This document shows positions 44,030 through 52,860 of a stretch of 64,000 bases of DNA, piece after piece. The position numbers were made by a program, and so were the translations under genes. The notes beneath the pieces are model-generated. The model saw only the letters and a program-made list of their open reading frames with translations, was not told where the DNA came from and ran no database searches. The first letter of the stretch is position 1. The number at the start of each line of letters is the position of its first letter. The stretch covers positions 29,659-93,658 of the forward strand of contig NZ_JACJPX010000031.1 in assembly GCF_014696315.1 (NCBI RefSeq). The letters run 5' to 3'. Source of the DNA: Calothrix membranacea FACHB-236 (lineage in GTDB: Bacteria > Cyanobacteriota > Cyanobacteriia > Cyanobacteriales > Nostocaceae).

Positions 44030-44773
44030 ATGTTGAGGTCTATGGAAGCATCGTTAAGAAGTCGTCAGCATCCCCTAATCCACAGGCTGGCGGATTCGAT
44101 TGAAGAAATTTGGCAAAAGTACTTGGATATCTCCCCTTACTCTGTCCCCGAAGGTTTAGGCTATGTAGAAGGACATTTGGAAGGTGAACGGCTGATCATT
44201 GAAAATCATTGCTACCAAGCTCCGCAATTTCGCAAACTGCATTTAGAGTTGGCGCAGGTTGGCAATGGTTTAGATATTCTGCACTGTGTGATGTTCCCCA
44301 ATCCTGAATACGCCATTCCCATGTTTGGTACAGATTTGGTAGGCGGGAAAGGTCGGTTGATTAGTGCTGCGATCGCGGATTTGTCTCCCATCAGTAGCGA
44401 TCGCAGTTTACCATCACGTTATCATCAGCATTTGTCTGCTTTACCGGAAATTGAGTTTTCCGAACCACGGGCTTTACCGCCTTGGGGCGATATTTTCTCG
44501 CAATTTTGCCTGTTTGTCCGCCCAGAAAATACTCAAGAAGAAGATAAGTTTCACAACCGCGTTCGCGAATATTTAACGATTCATTGTCAGATTGCTGCAT
44601 CAGAGACACCTCTAACATCCAATCTTGATATCTCTAAAGTTTTGGCAGGACAACGCAATTACTGTACAAAGCAGCAGCAGAATGACAAAACTCGGCGCGT
44701 GCTAGAAAAATCTTTTGGTAAAGAATGGGCTGATCGCTACATGACAACTATGCTTTTTGACTATGTAGCTTGA
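44030..44773 (+). CDS. pcyA: phycocyanobilin:ferredoxin oxidoreductase
   Basis: 247 aa. PcyA reduces biliverdin IX-alpha by four electrons from ferredoxin to 3Z-phycocyanobilin, the chromophore of phycocyanin. The active-site residues known from Synechocystis (Glu76, His88, Asp105) correspond here to Glu73 (LELAQ), His85 (LDILHCVMFP) and Asp102 (MFGTDLVGG). The start at ATG 44030 is set by AGGAG seven bases upstream. An L box 45 bp ahead, the neighbouring L-box-driven cpc operon and its own terminator (44799-44832) place it in the red-light regulon. Confidence 0.96.
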   Translation: MLRSMEASLRSRQHPLIHRLADSIEEIWQKYLDISPYSVPEGLGYVEGHLEGERLIIENHCYQAPQFRKLHLELAQVGNGLDILHCVMFPNPEYAIPMFGTDLVGGKGRLISAAIADLSPISSDRSLPSRYHQHLSALPEIEFSEPRALPPWGDIFSQFCLFVRPENTQEEDKFHNRVREYLTIHCQIAASETPLTSNLDISKVLAGQRNYCTKQQQNDKTRRVLEKSFGKEWADRYMTTMLFDYVA

Positions 44774-44798
44774 AGTTCAATTCAATGAAATTTATCAA

Positions 44799-44832
44799 AC
44801 CAGGAAGGCAATAGCAATCCTGGTAATTTTTG
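44799..44832 (+). terminator. terminator of pcyA
   Basis: ACCAGGA (44799-44805) and TCCTGGT (44818-44824) form a 7-bp stem followed by AATTTTT, 25 bp past the pcyA stop. Confidence 0.72.
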
Positions 44833-44969
44833 CTGTGTAGATTTTTTTATCCAAAGGTTGTGCGACGCTTGTCTTGCTTAAGCAGGTTTTACCATATTGC
44901 TTTAAATGCAAGCGATAGCATTAACGCATAAACATACCACAAAATTCCCTGCTGGCTCGCTTGTATATC

Positions 44970-44999
44970 AACGTAACTAAATGTAACGAATTGTAAGAA
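44970..44999 (+). promoter_or_regulatory. 10-bp direct-repeat triplet, distal
   Basis: Three decamers in register: AACGTAACTA, AATGTAACGA, ATTGTAAGAA. The same order of variants recurs exactly 80 bp downstream (45050-45079). Spacing near one helical turn fits an OmpR-type or other direct-repeat binding protein. The factor is unknown. Confidence 0.6.
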
Positions 45000-45049
45000 T
45001 TGAGTTCAGAAATTTAATTTTGCGAGTAATAAAGTTTTCCCTTCCTCAC

Positions 45050-45079
45050 AATGTGTCTAAATGTAACTAATTGTAACTA
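45050..45079 (+). promoter_or_regulatory. 10-bp direct-repeat triplet, proximal
   Basis: AATGTGTCTA, AATGTAACTA, ATTGTAACTA in exact 10-bp register, 108 bp upstream of the L box. The second and third units are the best matches to GTAACTA. Confidence 0.6.
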
Positions 45080-45186
45080 TAATTTAAGTCTAAAGACAAA
45101 ACGAAAATATAAACAATCCTTGCTATTCAAGGGTTTCAGCATTCGCTTAATATTTTTTAACCAATTATCTGACGACACATTTGAAT

Positions 45187-45204
45187 TTGCACAAAATTTG
45201 CACA
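45187..45204 (+). promoter_or_regulatory. L box upstream of cpcB (first operon)
   Basis: TTGCACA-AAAT-TTGCACA, exact match to the RcaC L box. It lies 377 bp before the cpcB start codon, so a long leader is implied if it sits near the promoter as in F. diplosiphon. Confidence 0.92.
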
Positions 45205-45580
45205 AACGGATTGCTTTAATCATTTTCAGGTTCAAAAAACCGCTGAACATTCTGCCCTCGACGGAGAAGGTTTAGCACCTGAAAAACTGATTGGCAGCCA
45301 TTTCATTAATTTCGGCTTGTGGGCCTTTATAGAAATTGGTTGTTGTGGATATTAGCAGTATTAATTTATAGCTGTACCGTTAGTAAATTGGAACTAGCTA
45401 ACAGATTGGGGGTAAGTTACCTCTAATTACCAAGCAAGTTGAACTTGCTGAGGACTGTTTGCCTAGTTTTTCATGGCGGAACATCTCTAAAATCAATAAC
45501 TCTGCTTCATCCCAATCAAGAATCAGCTTTTGAACCAAATTTGAATCCACAGCATAGTAATATTTTTAGGAGATGCTGGA

Positions 45581-46099
45581 ATGCTTGACGCTTTTACCAA
45601 AGTAGTTTCCCAAGCTGATACAAGAGGCTCTTACGTCAGCGACTCAGAAATCGATGCATTAAAAGATATGGTCGCTGCTGGTTCCAAGCGGATGGATGTT
45701 GTAAACCGCATTACCGGCAATGCATCCACCATCGTTGCTAACGCAGCACGTGCATTGTTTGCAGAACAACCCCAGTTGATCCAACCAGGTGGTAATGCTT
45801 ACACCAACCGTCGTATGGCTGCTTGCTTACGCGACATGGAAATCATCTTACGCTATGTAACCTACGCAGTATTTGCAGGTGATGCAAGCGTTTTAGACGA
45901 TCGCTGCTTGAATGGTTTGCGTGAAACCTACCAAGCACTAGGCGTTCCTGGCGCTTCCGTAGCAGCTGGTGTTCAAAAGATGAAAGAAGCTGCGATCGCA
46001 ATTGCAAACGACCCCAATGGTGTTACCCGTGGTGACTGTAGCTCCTTAATGGCTGAAGTAGGCAGCTACTTTGATAAGGCTGCTGGTGCAGTAGGCTAA
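45581..46099 (+). CDS. cpcB: phycocyanin beta subunit, inducible-type operon
   Basis: 172 aa. Rod phycobiliprotein. Cys82 (MAACLRDM) and Cys153 (RGDCSSLM) bind phycocyanobilin, and Asn72 (PGGNAY) is the site of gamma-N-methylation. Cys109 is also present. It carries seven Met, so it is not the sulfur-poor phycocyanin-3 type. AGGAGA seven bases ahead of the ATG is a good ribosome binding site. First gene of cpcBA-linker-linker-cpcD under an L box, the arrangement of cpcB2A2H2I2D2, the red-light-induced operon of F. diplosiphon. About 80 percent identical to the second CpcB at 49928. Confidence 0.97.
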   Translation: MLDAFTKVVSQADTRGSYVSDSEIDALKDMVAAGSKRMDVVNRITGNASTIVANAARALFAEQPQLIQPGGNAYTNRRMAACLRDMEIILRYVTYAVFAGDASVLDDRCLNGLRETYQALGVPGASVAAGVQKMKEAAIAIANDPNGVTRGDCSSLMAEVGSYFDKAAGAVG

Positions 46100-46167
46100 G
46101 ACATCGCTACTTAATTATTTCTTCTTTCGGACGCACACCTTTACATATTTGTTGAGAGAATATCAGC

Positions 46168-46656
46168 ATGAAAACACCTTTAACCGAAGCCGTAGCTACC
46201 GCAGATTCTCAAGGTCGGTTTCTAAGCTCCACAGAACTTCAAGTTGCATTTGGTCGCTTCCGTCAAGCTGCTGCTAGCTTAGATGCAGCTAAAGCATTAA
46301 GCAGCAAAGCTAACAACTTGGCTCAAGGCGCTGCTAACGCAGTTTACCAAAAGTTCCCCTACACCACCCAAATGCAAGGTGCTAACTTCGCTGCTGACCA
46401 GCGCGGTAAAGACAAGTGCGTACGCGACATCGGTTACTACATCCGCATCGTTACCTACTGTCTAATTGCTGGTGGTACCGGTCCTTTGGATGACTACTTA
46501 ATTGGTGGTTTGGCAGAAATCAACCGCACCTTTGATTTGTCTCCCAGCTGGTACGTTGAAGCTCTCAAGTACGTTAAAGCAAATCATGGCTTAAGTGGCG
46601 ATCCTGCTGTAGAAGCAAACTCCTACATTGACTATGCCATCAACGCTCTAAGCTAG
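46168..46656 (+). CDS. cpcA: phycocyanin alpha subunit, inducible-type operon
   Basis: 162 aa. Pairs with CpcB to form the phycocyanin monomer. Cys84 ([11 protein letters not shown]) carries the chromophore, attached by CpcE/CpcF. Typical ends [23 protein letters not shown] and DYAINALS. It follows cpcB after 68 bp, and a large stem-loop (46669-46737) follows its stop. Confidence 0.97.
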   Translation: MKTPLTEAVATADSQGRFLSSTELQVAFGRFRQAAASLDAAKALSSKANNLAQGAANAVYQKFPYTTQMQGANFAADQRGKDKCVRDIGYYIRIVTYCLIAGGTGPLDDYLIGGLAEINRTFDLSPSWYVEALKYVKANHGLSGDPAVEANSYIDYAINALS

Positions 46657-46668
46657 AGGTTTCCTTTT

Positions 46669-46737
46669 GCCCAGAACAACTCAAGGCTGTGAATGCTAAT
46701 TCTCTTCTAGCATGGGCAGTTTTAAGGGGTTCTGGGC
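46669..46737 (+). promoter_or_regulatory. stem-loop between cpcA and linker genes
   Basis: GCCCAGAAC pairs with GTTCTGGGC at the base, and a nested ATGCTA/TAGCAT stem sits inside. No T-run follows, so it probably stabilises the abundant cpcBA mRNA or partially attenuates read-through to the linkers. This fits the lower amount of linker than subunit that a rod needs. Confidence 0.75.
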
Positions 46738-46771
46738 ATGTTTTTTCTGATTGAAATTAAGGAGATCGGTC

Positions 46772-47581
46772 ATGACTAGTTCTCTGGCAGCCAGTCAGTT
46801 AGGATTTGAGCCATTTGCCAACACTGCTCCTACAGAGCTGCGGTCAAATGATGATGTAAAAGCAGTGATTAATGCTGCCTATCGTCAAGTGTTTGGTAAT
46901 GACCACTTGATGCAGAGCGAACACCTCACAAGTGCAGAATCGCTGTTACAGCAAGGCAACATTAGTGTTCGGGATTTTGTGCGGACACTGGCACAATCTG
47001 AACTATATCGCCAAAAGTTTTTTTACTCTACACCTCAAGTCCGGTTCATTGAATTGAACTACAAGCATCTGCTTGGTCGTGCGCCCTACGATGAAGCAGA
47101 AATTGCTTACCACGTAGATCTTTATACTCAAAAAGGCTACGAAGCAGAAATCAATTCTTATATTGATTCAGTTGAATATCAAGAAAACTTTGGAGAATCG
47201 ATAGTTCCATATTATAGGGGATTTTCGACTCAAACGGGACAAAAAACAGTCGGTTTTAGCCGGATGTTTCAGCTCTACCGAGGATATGCCAACAGCGATC
47301 GCGCCCAAGGTAAAAACAAATCTGCGTGGTTAACCCAGAATCTTGCTCTGAATTTAGCTACTCCTATTCAAACCCCTACCTTTGGTAAAGGGTTAGCTGG
47401 TAATGTCGCGGGCGATCGCGGAAAGCTTTACCGAGTGCGAGTTATGCAATCAGATAGCGGACGGACTCCCCAAATCCGCCGTAGTATCAGAGAGTTTTTG
47501 GTGGCTTATGACCAACTTTCGACCACCCTGCAAAGGCTGAATCAGCGGGGTAGCCGGGTGGTAAATATTTCTCCTGCTTAA
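46772..47581 (+). CDS. cpcH: phycobilisome rod linker, CpcC family (CpcH2-type)
   Basis: 269 aa. The N-terminal PBS linker domain (about residues 20-175) includes [46 protein letters not shown] and [15 protein letters not shown]. The C-terminal CpcD-like domain reads [48 protein letters not shown]. It joins phycocyanin discs in the rod. I start at ATG 46772; AAGGAG lies just ahead, and a longer frame would include it. The symbol follows the F. diplosiphon order. Confidence 0.93.
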   Translation: MTSSLAASQLGFEPFANTAPTELRSNDDVKAVINAAYRQVFGNDHLMQSEHLTSAESLLQQGNISVRDFVRTLAQSELYRQKFFYSTPQVRFIELNYKHLLGRAPYDEAEIAYHVDLYTQKGYEAEINSYIDSVEYQENFGESIVPYYRGFSTQTGQKTVGFSRMFQLYRGYANSDRAQGKNKSAWLTQNLALNLATPIQTPTFGKGLAGNVAGDRGKLYRVRVMQSDSGRTPQIRRSIREFLVAYDQLSTTLQRLNQRGSRVVNISPA

Positions 47582-47626
47582 ACTGATCAATTTTGCAACA
47601 AAAAAAGTCTACAAGGAGAGCTATTC

Positions 47627-48499
47627 GTGCCAATTACATCCGCAGCATCTCGTTTGGGAACTACGGCTTTTGACCAAACAAGTCCTGTTGAACTGCGTCC
47701 AAACTGGACACCAGAAGATGCCAAGCTTGTTATTCAAGCAGTTTATCGTCAGGTATTAGGCAACGACTATCTGATGCAGTCAGAACGCCTCATCAGCTTA
47801 GAGTCGTTGTTGACCAATGGGAAACTGAGCGTCAAAGACTTTGTCCGCGCAGTAGCTAAATCCGAACTATATAAAACCAAGTTTCTTTACCCTCATTTTC
47901 AAACTCGGGTAATTGAATTAAACTTCAAACATTTGTTGGGACGTGCTCCCTACGATGAGTCGGAAGTAATTGAGCATCTTGATCGCTACCAAAATCAAGG
48001 TTTTGACGCAGACATCGATTCTTTTATCGACTCTGCTGAATATGATGCTTACTTTGGTGATTCGATCGTTCCCTACTACCGCGACTTTGTAACCACAGGC
48101 GTTGGTCAAAGAACCGTTGGTTTCACTCGCTTATTCCGCCTTTATCGTGGTTATGCTAATAGCGATCGCTCTCAGCTAGCAGGTAGCGCTTCTCGTTTAG
48201 CCGCTGACTTAGCTAAAAATAGCGCCTCTGCAATTATTGCTCCTTCTGGTAGCAGCCAAGGTTGGTCTTATCTACCTGCAAAACAAGGGACTACACCCAG
48301 CCGCACCTTTGGCAGATCCTCTCAAGGATCGACTCCACGTCTCTACAGAATCGAAGTTACAGGTATCAGCTTGCCTAGATATCCTAAAGTTCGTCGTAGC
48401 AACAAAGAGTTCATCGTCCCCTACGAACAGCTATCCAACACCCTTCAGCAAATTAATAAGCTGGGTGGGAAAGTTGCTAGCATCACCATTGCACAATAG
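47627..48499 (+). CDS. cpcI: phycobilisome rod linker, CpcC family (CpcI2-type)
   Basis: 290 aa from a GTG start behind AAGGAGAG. Same two-domain plan as the preceding linker, with closer match to CpcC ([23 protein letters not shown]...[40 protein letters not shown]). A Ser/Ala-rich insert ([28 protein letters not shown]) precedes the C-terminal CpcD-like domain. Paralogue of CpcH by tandem duplication; both probably occupy different rod positions. Confidence 0.94.
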   Translation: MPITSAASRLGTTAFDQTSPVELRPNWTPEDAKLVIQAVYRQVLGNDYLMQSERLISLESLLTNGKLSVKDFVRAVAKSELYKTKFLYPHFQTRVIELNFKHLLGRAPYDESEVIEHLDRYQNQGFDADIDSFIDSAEYDAYFGDSIVPYYRDFVTTGVGQRTVGFTRLFRLYRGYANSDRSQLAGSASRLAADLAKNSASAIIAPSGSSQGWSYLPAKQGTTPSRTFGRSSQGSTPRLYRIEVTGISLPRYPKVRRSNKEFIVPYEQLSNTLQQINKLGGKVASITIAQ

Positions 48500-48513
48500 G
48501 AGAGAGAACCATT

Positions 48514-48771
48514 ATGTTGGGGTCTGCAGTAACAAGAGGGTCAAGTTCAAACTCAGACAATCGCGTCTTTGTTTATGAAGTAGAAGGATTGCGCCAGAAC
48601 GAGCAAACTGATAACAATCGTTATCAGATTCGCAATAGCAGCACGATTCAGATTCAAGTCCCCTACAGCCGCATGAATGAAGAAATGCGTCGCATCACTC
48701 GCTTAGGCGGCAAAATTGTTAACATCCGTCCTGCAAGTGACAATACCACTGAAACTGCATCGGAAAGTTGA
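48514..48771 (+). CDS. cpcD: phycocyanin rod-capping linker CpcD
   Basis: 85 aa. CpcD-fold small linker: VFVYEVEGLRQNEQTDNNRYQIRNSSTIQIQVPYSRMNEEMRRITRLGGKIVNI. It ends the rod. Fourteen bases behind cpcI; the operon ends at the terminator 48795-48830. Confidence 0.96.
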   Translation: MLGSAVTRGSSSNSDNRVFVYEVEGLRQNEQTDNNRYQIRNSSTIQIQVPYSRMNEEMRRITRLGGKIVNIRPASDNTTETASES

Positions 48772-48794
48772 CAGTACTTATACATGATATTTAT

Positions 48795-48830
48795 GGGCGT
48801 GGAAAAGCTTATTTTTCCACGCCCGTTTTT
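48795..48830 (+). terminator. terminator of the first cpc operon
   Basis: GGGCGTGGAAAA (48795-48806) pairs with TTTTCCACGCCC (48813-48824), followed by GTTTTT. A perfect 12-bp stem, typical intrinsic terminator, 24 bp past cpcD. Confidence 0.92.
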
Positions 48831-48989
48831 ATTCACAACTCAGCACTTTTTCTTGTCAGTCATAATAGATCCATGCTCAACAGCAAAAGGTAATGCAGAA
48901 ATGTTTTTAAAACTTAATATTTAGGCTGGCAAAATTGAGCAAGCGCAAACTGCTTTTGGGTGTATTTGTTTGCAAAAGAGGAGAAAGCC

Positions 48990-49196
48990 ATGACTGAGAT
49001 ACCAACTGGCGGTCAAATGCTCTGGAAATTAGAAGGGAACGAGCGAGTATTATATCTGCGGCATAATTCATCTGAGCCGTGGCGGCATTATGAAGAGTTT
49101 CCCGAGTATGTTCAACCAGATCCACAAGGATTTTCTAAAGGAATTGCTACTTTTTTGGCATTACTAAAGAAAGATTGGACGGCTACTAAATCCTAA
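48990..49196 (+). CDS. small hypothetical protein between the cpc operons
   Basis: 68 aa. TEIPTGGQMLWKLEGNERVLYLRHNSSEPWRHYEEFPEYVQPDPQGFSKGIATFLALLKKDW. No family recognised; soluble, Trp- and Pro-rich. A ribosome binding site (GAGGAGA) seven bases ahead sets the start at 48990. Its position between two phycocyanin operons is suggestive only. Confidence 0.65.
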   Translation: MTEIPTGGQMLWKLEGNERVLYLRHNSSEPWRHYEEFPEYVQPDPQGFSKGIATFLALLKKDWTATKS

Positions 49197-49927
49197 TTGG
49201 TATGTAGGACGGTGCAATTACAGCTAACTGGTGACAGTAGTTATTTATGCTTAGTCATTTGTGGAGCAAAAGAATGCTCTTTATCTAGCTGTTGTGTTAG
49301 CTAACTCAAGAGATGCGATCGCATTTCGTCACTTAGGTATTGAACGGGGTTAGCGATCGGATTTCTGCGTCCTTTTGGAACAATCGAACTCAAATTAACC
49401 AAGCAAAACTTTCCCGGTTATGTAAAGAAAAAACTCAGACTCTTAACATTTGTTCATATTTTCTATCATTTTTGCCTGGGCTTTAAATCAAGGATATCTA
49501 GTTATGCTGCAGTAAGCAGCAGTTAAACATGGCTATGTGCAGATTCACAACTAATAAAGAAATATATTCCTTATAATCGTTACAAAAAGCTTATTTAATC
49601 AGCATTTCCAGCCATAGAATTATCTGCTTGACAATTTGTAATATAAAATCGATCCAACGATATAGTATAAACAACAAAGAAGAACTGCACATCACAGATG
49701 ACAGGTTAGCTATTCATCTGAAATGATTCAGTCCCTTCAATTGTTAAAAAAAATTAAGAATCTTCCAAGTTTCCTTAGGGGAAAAATCGGAAAGGTTTTA
49801 GCAGTTATTCAACCTACTGCTTTGAGTTGATCGGGATATTGGGGCAGCTTTGTTGCCAAGCCGAATCAAACTGGGTTGTAACCTAATCCAAGCCATACTC
49901 GACTAAACAAATTAGGATATTGAGTGT
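49197..49927 (+). other. promoter and leader region of the second cpc operon
   Basis: A 731-bp stretch without a gene. I looked for TTGCACA direct repeats and for GTAACTA decamers and found neither, which contrasts with the first operon. Visible features are small inverted repeats (CTGCAGTAAGCAGCAG near 49507) and AT-rich tracts. Promoter boxes are not certain. Confidence 0.6.
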
Positions 49928-50446
49928 ATGTTTGACGCATTTGCAAAAGTAGTCTCCCAAGCTGACGCACGCGGTGAATATCTGAGTGGTTCTCAAATTG
50001 ATGCTCTAAGCGCTATGGTTGCTGATGGCAACAAGCGCATGGACGTTGTAAACCGCATTACCGGTAACTCTTCCTCAATCGTTGCTGATGCAGCACGTGC
50101 ATTGTTTGCAGAACAACCCCAGTTGATTTCACCTGGTGGTAATGCTTACACCAACCGTCGTATGGCTGCTTGCTTACGCGACATGGAAATCATTTTGCGC
50201 TACGTTACCTACGCTATCTTCACAGGTGATGCCAGCATTTTAGACGATCGCTGCCTCAACGGTTTGCGTGAAACCTACCAAGCACTAGGCGTTCCTGGGG
50301 GTTCCGTAGCAACTGGCGTTAGCAAGATGAAAGATGCTGCACTAGCGATCGCTGGTGATACCAATGGTGTTACCCGTGGTGACTGCTCCAGCCTGATGTC
50401 TGAAGTTGCTGGCTATTTCGATAGAGCTGCTTCTGCAGTTGGTTAA
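49928..50446 (+). CDS. cpcB: phycocyanin beta subunit, constitutive-type operon
   Basis: 172 aa, with Cys82, Cys109, Cys153 and Asn72 as in the other copy. Differences from the first CpcB cluster in the first 60 residues and after residue 130. Gene order cpcBA-cpcEF equals cpcB1A1EF of F. diplosiphon, which is expressed in all light colours. No L box upstream. Confidence 0.97.
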   Translation: MFDAFAKVVSQADARGEYLSGSQIDALSAMVADGNKRMDVVNRITGNSSSIVADAARALFAEQPQLISPGGNAYTNRRMAACLRDMEIILRYVTYAIFTGDASILDDRCLNGLRETYQALGVPGGSVATGVSKMKDAALAIAGDTNGVTRGDCSSLMSEVAGYFDRAASAVG

Positions 50447-50542
50447 GAGAGCAATTCATCAATTTTTTGCTCACCTTCAGATAGCTGAAACGATTGCTAA
50501 AAGCTATTTCATCAAAAAAGATTATTTGGGAGAAAATCTAAA

Positions 50543-51031
50543 ATGAAAACCCCTTTGACCGAAGCAGTAGCTGCTGCTGATTCCCAAGGACGCTTCCTGA
50601 GCTCTACCGAAATCCAAACCGCATTTGGTCGTTTTCGCCAAGCACAAGCAAGCTTAACAGCTGCAAAAGCATTGAGCGAAAAAGCTTCTAGTTTGGCTTC
50701 TGGTGCTGCTAATGCTGTTTACAGCAAATATCCCTACACCACCAGCACCGCTGGCCCAAACTACGCTTCTACCCAAACAGGTAAAGATAAGTGCGTTCGT
50801 GACATCGGTTACTACATCCGCATGGTTACCTACTGCCTAGTTGTAGGTGGTACAGGCCCATTGGATGATTACCTAATCAGCGGTATTGCTGAAATCAACC
50901 GCACATTTGAACTTTCTCCCAGCTGGTATATTGAAGCTTTGAAATATGTCAAAGCTAACCACGGTTTAAGTGGTGATCCTGCTGTTGAAGCAAACTCCTA
51001 CATCGACTACGCCATCAACGCTTTAAGCTAG
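50543..51031 (+). CDS. cpcA: phycocyanin alpha subunit, constitutive-type operon
   Basis: 162 aa, chromophore Cys84 ([10 protein letters not shown]). It follows cpcB after 96 bp and is followed by a GC-rich stem-loop (51044-51099) before cpcE. Differs from the first CpcA mainly in residues 34-80, for example [19 protein letters not shown] instead of [19 protein letters not shown]. Confidence 0.97.
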   Translation: MKTPLTEAVAAADSQGRFLSSTEIQTAFGRFRQAQASLTAAKALSEKASSLASGAANAVYSKYPYTTSTAGPNYASTQTGKDKCVRDIGYYIRMVTYCLVVGGTGPLDDYLISGIAEINRTFELSPSWYIEALKYVKANHGLSGDPAVEANSYIDYAINALS

Positions 51032-51043
51032 TAAGATGGTTTT

Positions 51044-51099
51044 GCCCGGAGGGGTATACAATGACTGACAGAAGTTAGTGATTGTATATCTCTCCGGGC
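51044..51099 (+). promoter_or_regulatory. stem-loop between cpcA and cpcE
   Basis: GCCCGGAGGGGTATACAAT pairs with ATTGTATATCTCTCCGGGC with two bulges or mismatches. No T-run beyond TTGTT. It should limit read-through from the very strong cpcBA transcript into the lyase genes or protect its 3' end. Confidence 0.8.
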
Positions 51100-51148
51100 A
51101 TTGTTATGTATAGGCATTGTCAGAGGGAACAGAGAACAGGAACAGAAA

Positions 51149-51979
51149 GTGGAAAACGCAGCTAATATCCAGGATGATAATCAATTAACTGTAGAACAAG
51201 CGATCGCTAATCTCCAAGGTGAAGATTTAGGATTGCGTGTATATGCAGCTTGGTGGTTAGGGCGGTTTCGAGTTGATGCTCCAGAAGCCATTGATGTCTT
51301 AATCACAGCATTAGAAGACGAAGACGATCGCACTAATGCAGGTGGCTATCCCCTGCGCCGCAATGCAGCCAGAGCATTAGGAAAATTAGGAGAAAAACGA
51401 GCCGTTCCCGCATTGATTAAAGCGCTGGAATGTTCTGATTTCTATGTGCGTGAAGCTGCAGCCCAATCTCTAGAGATGTTAGGCGACTCATCCAGTATTC
51501 CCAGGCTGATTGAGTTACTCAACGATCAAATTCCGGGAACATTACCAGCACCAGAACCACCCCAACTCACCCAACCCTTCGATGCCATCATAGAGGCATT
51601 GGGAACCTTGGGAGCAAGCGATGCAATTCCGGTGATTCAAGAATTTTTAGATCACCCCGTTCCTCGGATTCAGTATGCCGCAGCCAGGGCAATGTATCAG
51701 CTAACCTACCAAGCAACTGAAGTCTACAACCAGTATGGCGATCGCTTAGTACAAGCACTTGCTCAGGATGATTTGCAGCTACGTCGAGCAGTTCTCTCAG
51801 ATTTGGGGGCAATTGGATATTTGCCAGCCGCCCAAGCGATCGCTGATACCCTCGCAGAAAACAGCTTGAAGCTCATATCTCTCAAAGGTTTACTCGAAAA
51901 GCAATTGCAGCCGGCAACGCCACATGAATTATCCCCTGGTGCAATTAAAGTGATGCAATTAATGGATGCGTTACTGTAG
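51149..51979 (+). CDS. cpcE: phycocyanobilin lyase subunit CpcE
   Basis: 276 aa. With CpcF it attaches phycocyanobilin to Cys84 of CpcA. HEAT-like repeats are seen: LTVEQAIANLQGEDLGLRVYAAWWLGRFRVDAPEAIDVLITALEDEDDRTNAGGYPLRRNAARALGKLGEKRAVPALIKAL. Start is uncertain: I chose GTG 51149, just before the conserved part; a TTG at 51101 would overlap the stem-loop. Tightly followed by cpcF (51-bp gap). Confidence 0.93.
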   Translation: MENAANIQDDNQLTVEQAIANLQGEDLGLRVYAAWWLGRFRVDAPEAIDVLITALEDEDDRTNAGGYPLRRNAARALGKLGEKRAVPALIKALECSDFYVREAAAQSLEMLGDSSSIPRLIELLNDQIPGTLPAPEPPQLTQPFDAIIEALGTLGASDAIPVIQEFLDHPVPRIQYAAARAMYQLTYQATEVYNQYGDRLVQALAQDDLQLRRAVLSDLGAIGYLPAAQAIADTLAENSLKLISLKGLLEKQLQPATPHELSPGAIKVMQLMDALL

Positions 51980-52030
51980 CAGAAAGAGCGAAAATGGAAA
52001 AGGTAGAACTTATCGCTTCTCTTCTTCCTC

Positions 52031-52852
52031 ATGCCTGATTCCCTCAATACTCTAATTCGTGCAGTAGAAGACGCAAATTCTTCTGTCCTTTTACAAGAAG
52101 CTGTCAAAAACCTGGCAGCAACCCGTTTAGAAGGAGCCATTCCCACCTTGATTGCTACTTTGAGCTATAACAATCCAGGTGCAGCAGTTGCAGCTGTCGA
52201 TGGGCTAATCCAAATTGGCGAACCCGCAGTTCCATCTCTGTTGGAACTACTCGATATGCACAACTACACAGCCAGATCTTGGGCAATCCGCACCCTAGCA
52301 GGAATTGGCGATCCTAGAGCATTAGTCACCTTGTTAGGCGCAGCCACCGCTGACTTTGCCCTGAGTGTTCGGCGGGCAGCTGCTAAGGGGCTTGGAATGA
52401 TGAAATGGCACTGGTTCCCAGAGGAACTGCTAGAAATTGCCCAAGCAGAAGCAATGGAAGCCTTGCTATTTGTAGCTCAGGAAGATGAAGAGTGGGTGGT
52501 ACGCTATTCAGCCATCGTCGGCTTACAGTGTCTTGCCAATGCAATTGCGGTGAGTCATCCAGATTGGCGATCGCAAATTCTGTCACATTTTGAGCAAATT
52601 GCAGCTAAAGAGGAGAGTTGGCCAGTACGCGCCCGTGTCTTAATGGCACAGCAAGAACTGCAGACAGCAACAGCTACCACTCAAACCCAACATATAGACA
52701 ATCGCCCTTCCCCCTTGTCTTCTATGGACTGGCAGAAGATTATGGAAGAGCTTTATGGACGCAAAGGACAAGAGCGGTTAGTGTTTGCAGAAGGCGATCC
52801 ACGCCGTTATCAAGACCTAGCAGTCGCGATCGCTCAAAATACGGATGAATAA
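52031..52852 (+). CDS. cpcF: phycocyanobilin lyase subunit CpcF
   Basis: 273 aa. HEAT-repeat partner of CpcE: NPGAAVAAVDGLIQIGEPAVPSLLELLDMHNYTARSWAIRTLAGIGDPRALVTLL and SVRRAAAKGLGMMKW. After residue 215 comes a Thr/Gln-rich linker and a 50-residue tail (SSMDWQKIMEELYGRKGQERLVFAEGDPRRYQDLAVAIAQ). Many CpcF proteins are 200-215 aa, so the tail may be a lineage-specific extension. A terminator follows at 52861-52884. Confidence 0.92.
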   Translation: MPDSLNTLIRAVEDANSSVLLQEAVKNLAATRLEGAIPTLIATLSYNNPGAAVAAVDGLIQIGEPAVPSLLELLDMHNYTARSWAIRTLAGIGDPRALVTLLGAATADFALSVRRAAAKGLGMMKWHWFPEELLEIAQAEAMEALLFVAQEDEEWVVRYSAIVGLQCLANAIAVSHPDWRSQILSHFEQIAAKEESWPVRARVLMAQQELQTATATTQTQHIDNRPSPLSSMDWQKIMEELYGRKGQERLVFAEGDPRRYQDLAVAIAQNTDE

Positions 52853-52860
52853 TTTCTTAG

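Larger units (their letters stand above)
44774..45580 (+). other. promoter and long leader of the first cpc operon
   Basis: An 807-bp stretch without a gene. In order it holds the pcyA terminator, two decamer triplets (44970-44999, 45050-45079), an L box (45187-45204), then about 375 bp of probable untranslated leader rich in small inverted repeats (for example CAAGTTGAACTTG near 45434). A 74-codon open frame crossing the L box has no ribosome binding site and is not a gene. Confidence 0.7.

Noticed and set aside
45051..45275. 74-codon open frame over the cpc L box
   Set aside because: No ribosome binding site, atypical composition, and it overlaps regulatory repeats.
45581..46656. Phycoerythrocyanin (pecBA)
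   Set aside because: The sequences follow CpcB/CpcA in the diagnostic regions ([32 protein letters not shown]), and no pecEF-type lyases accompany them.
45581..48771. Sulfur-starvation phycocyanin-3 operon (cpcB3A3H3I3D3)
   Set aside because: The gene order would fit, but CpcB here has seven Met and three Cys, whereas phycocyanin-3 is nearly free of them. The L box also points to the red-light operon.
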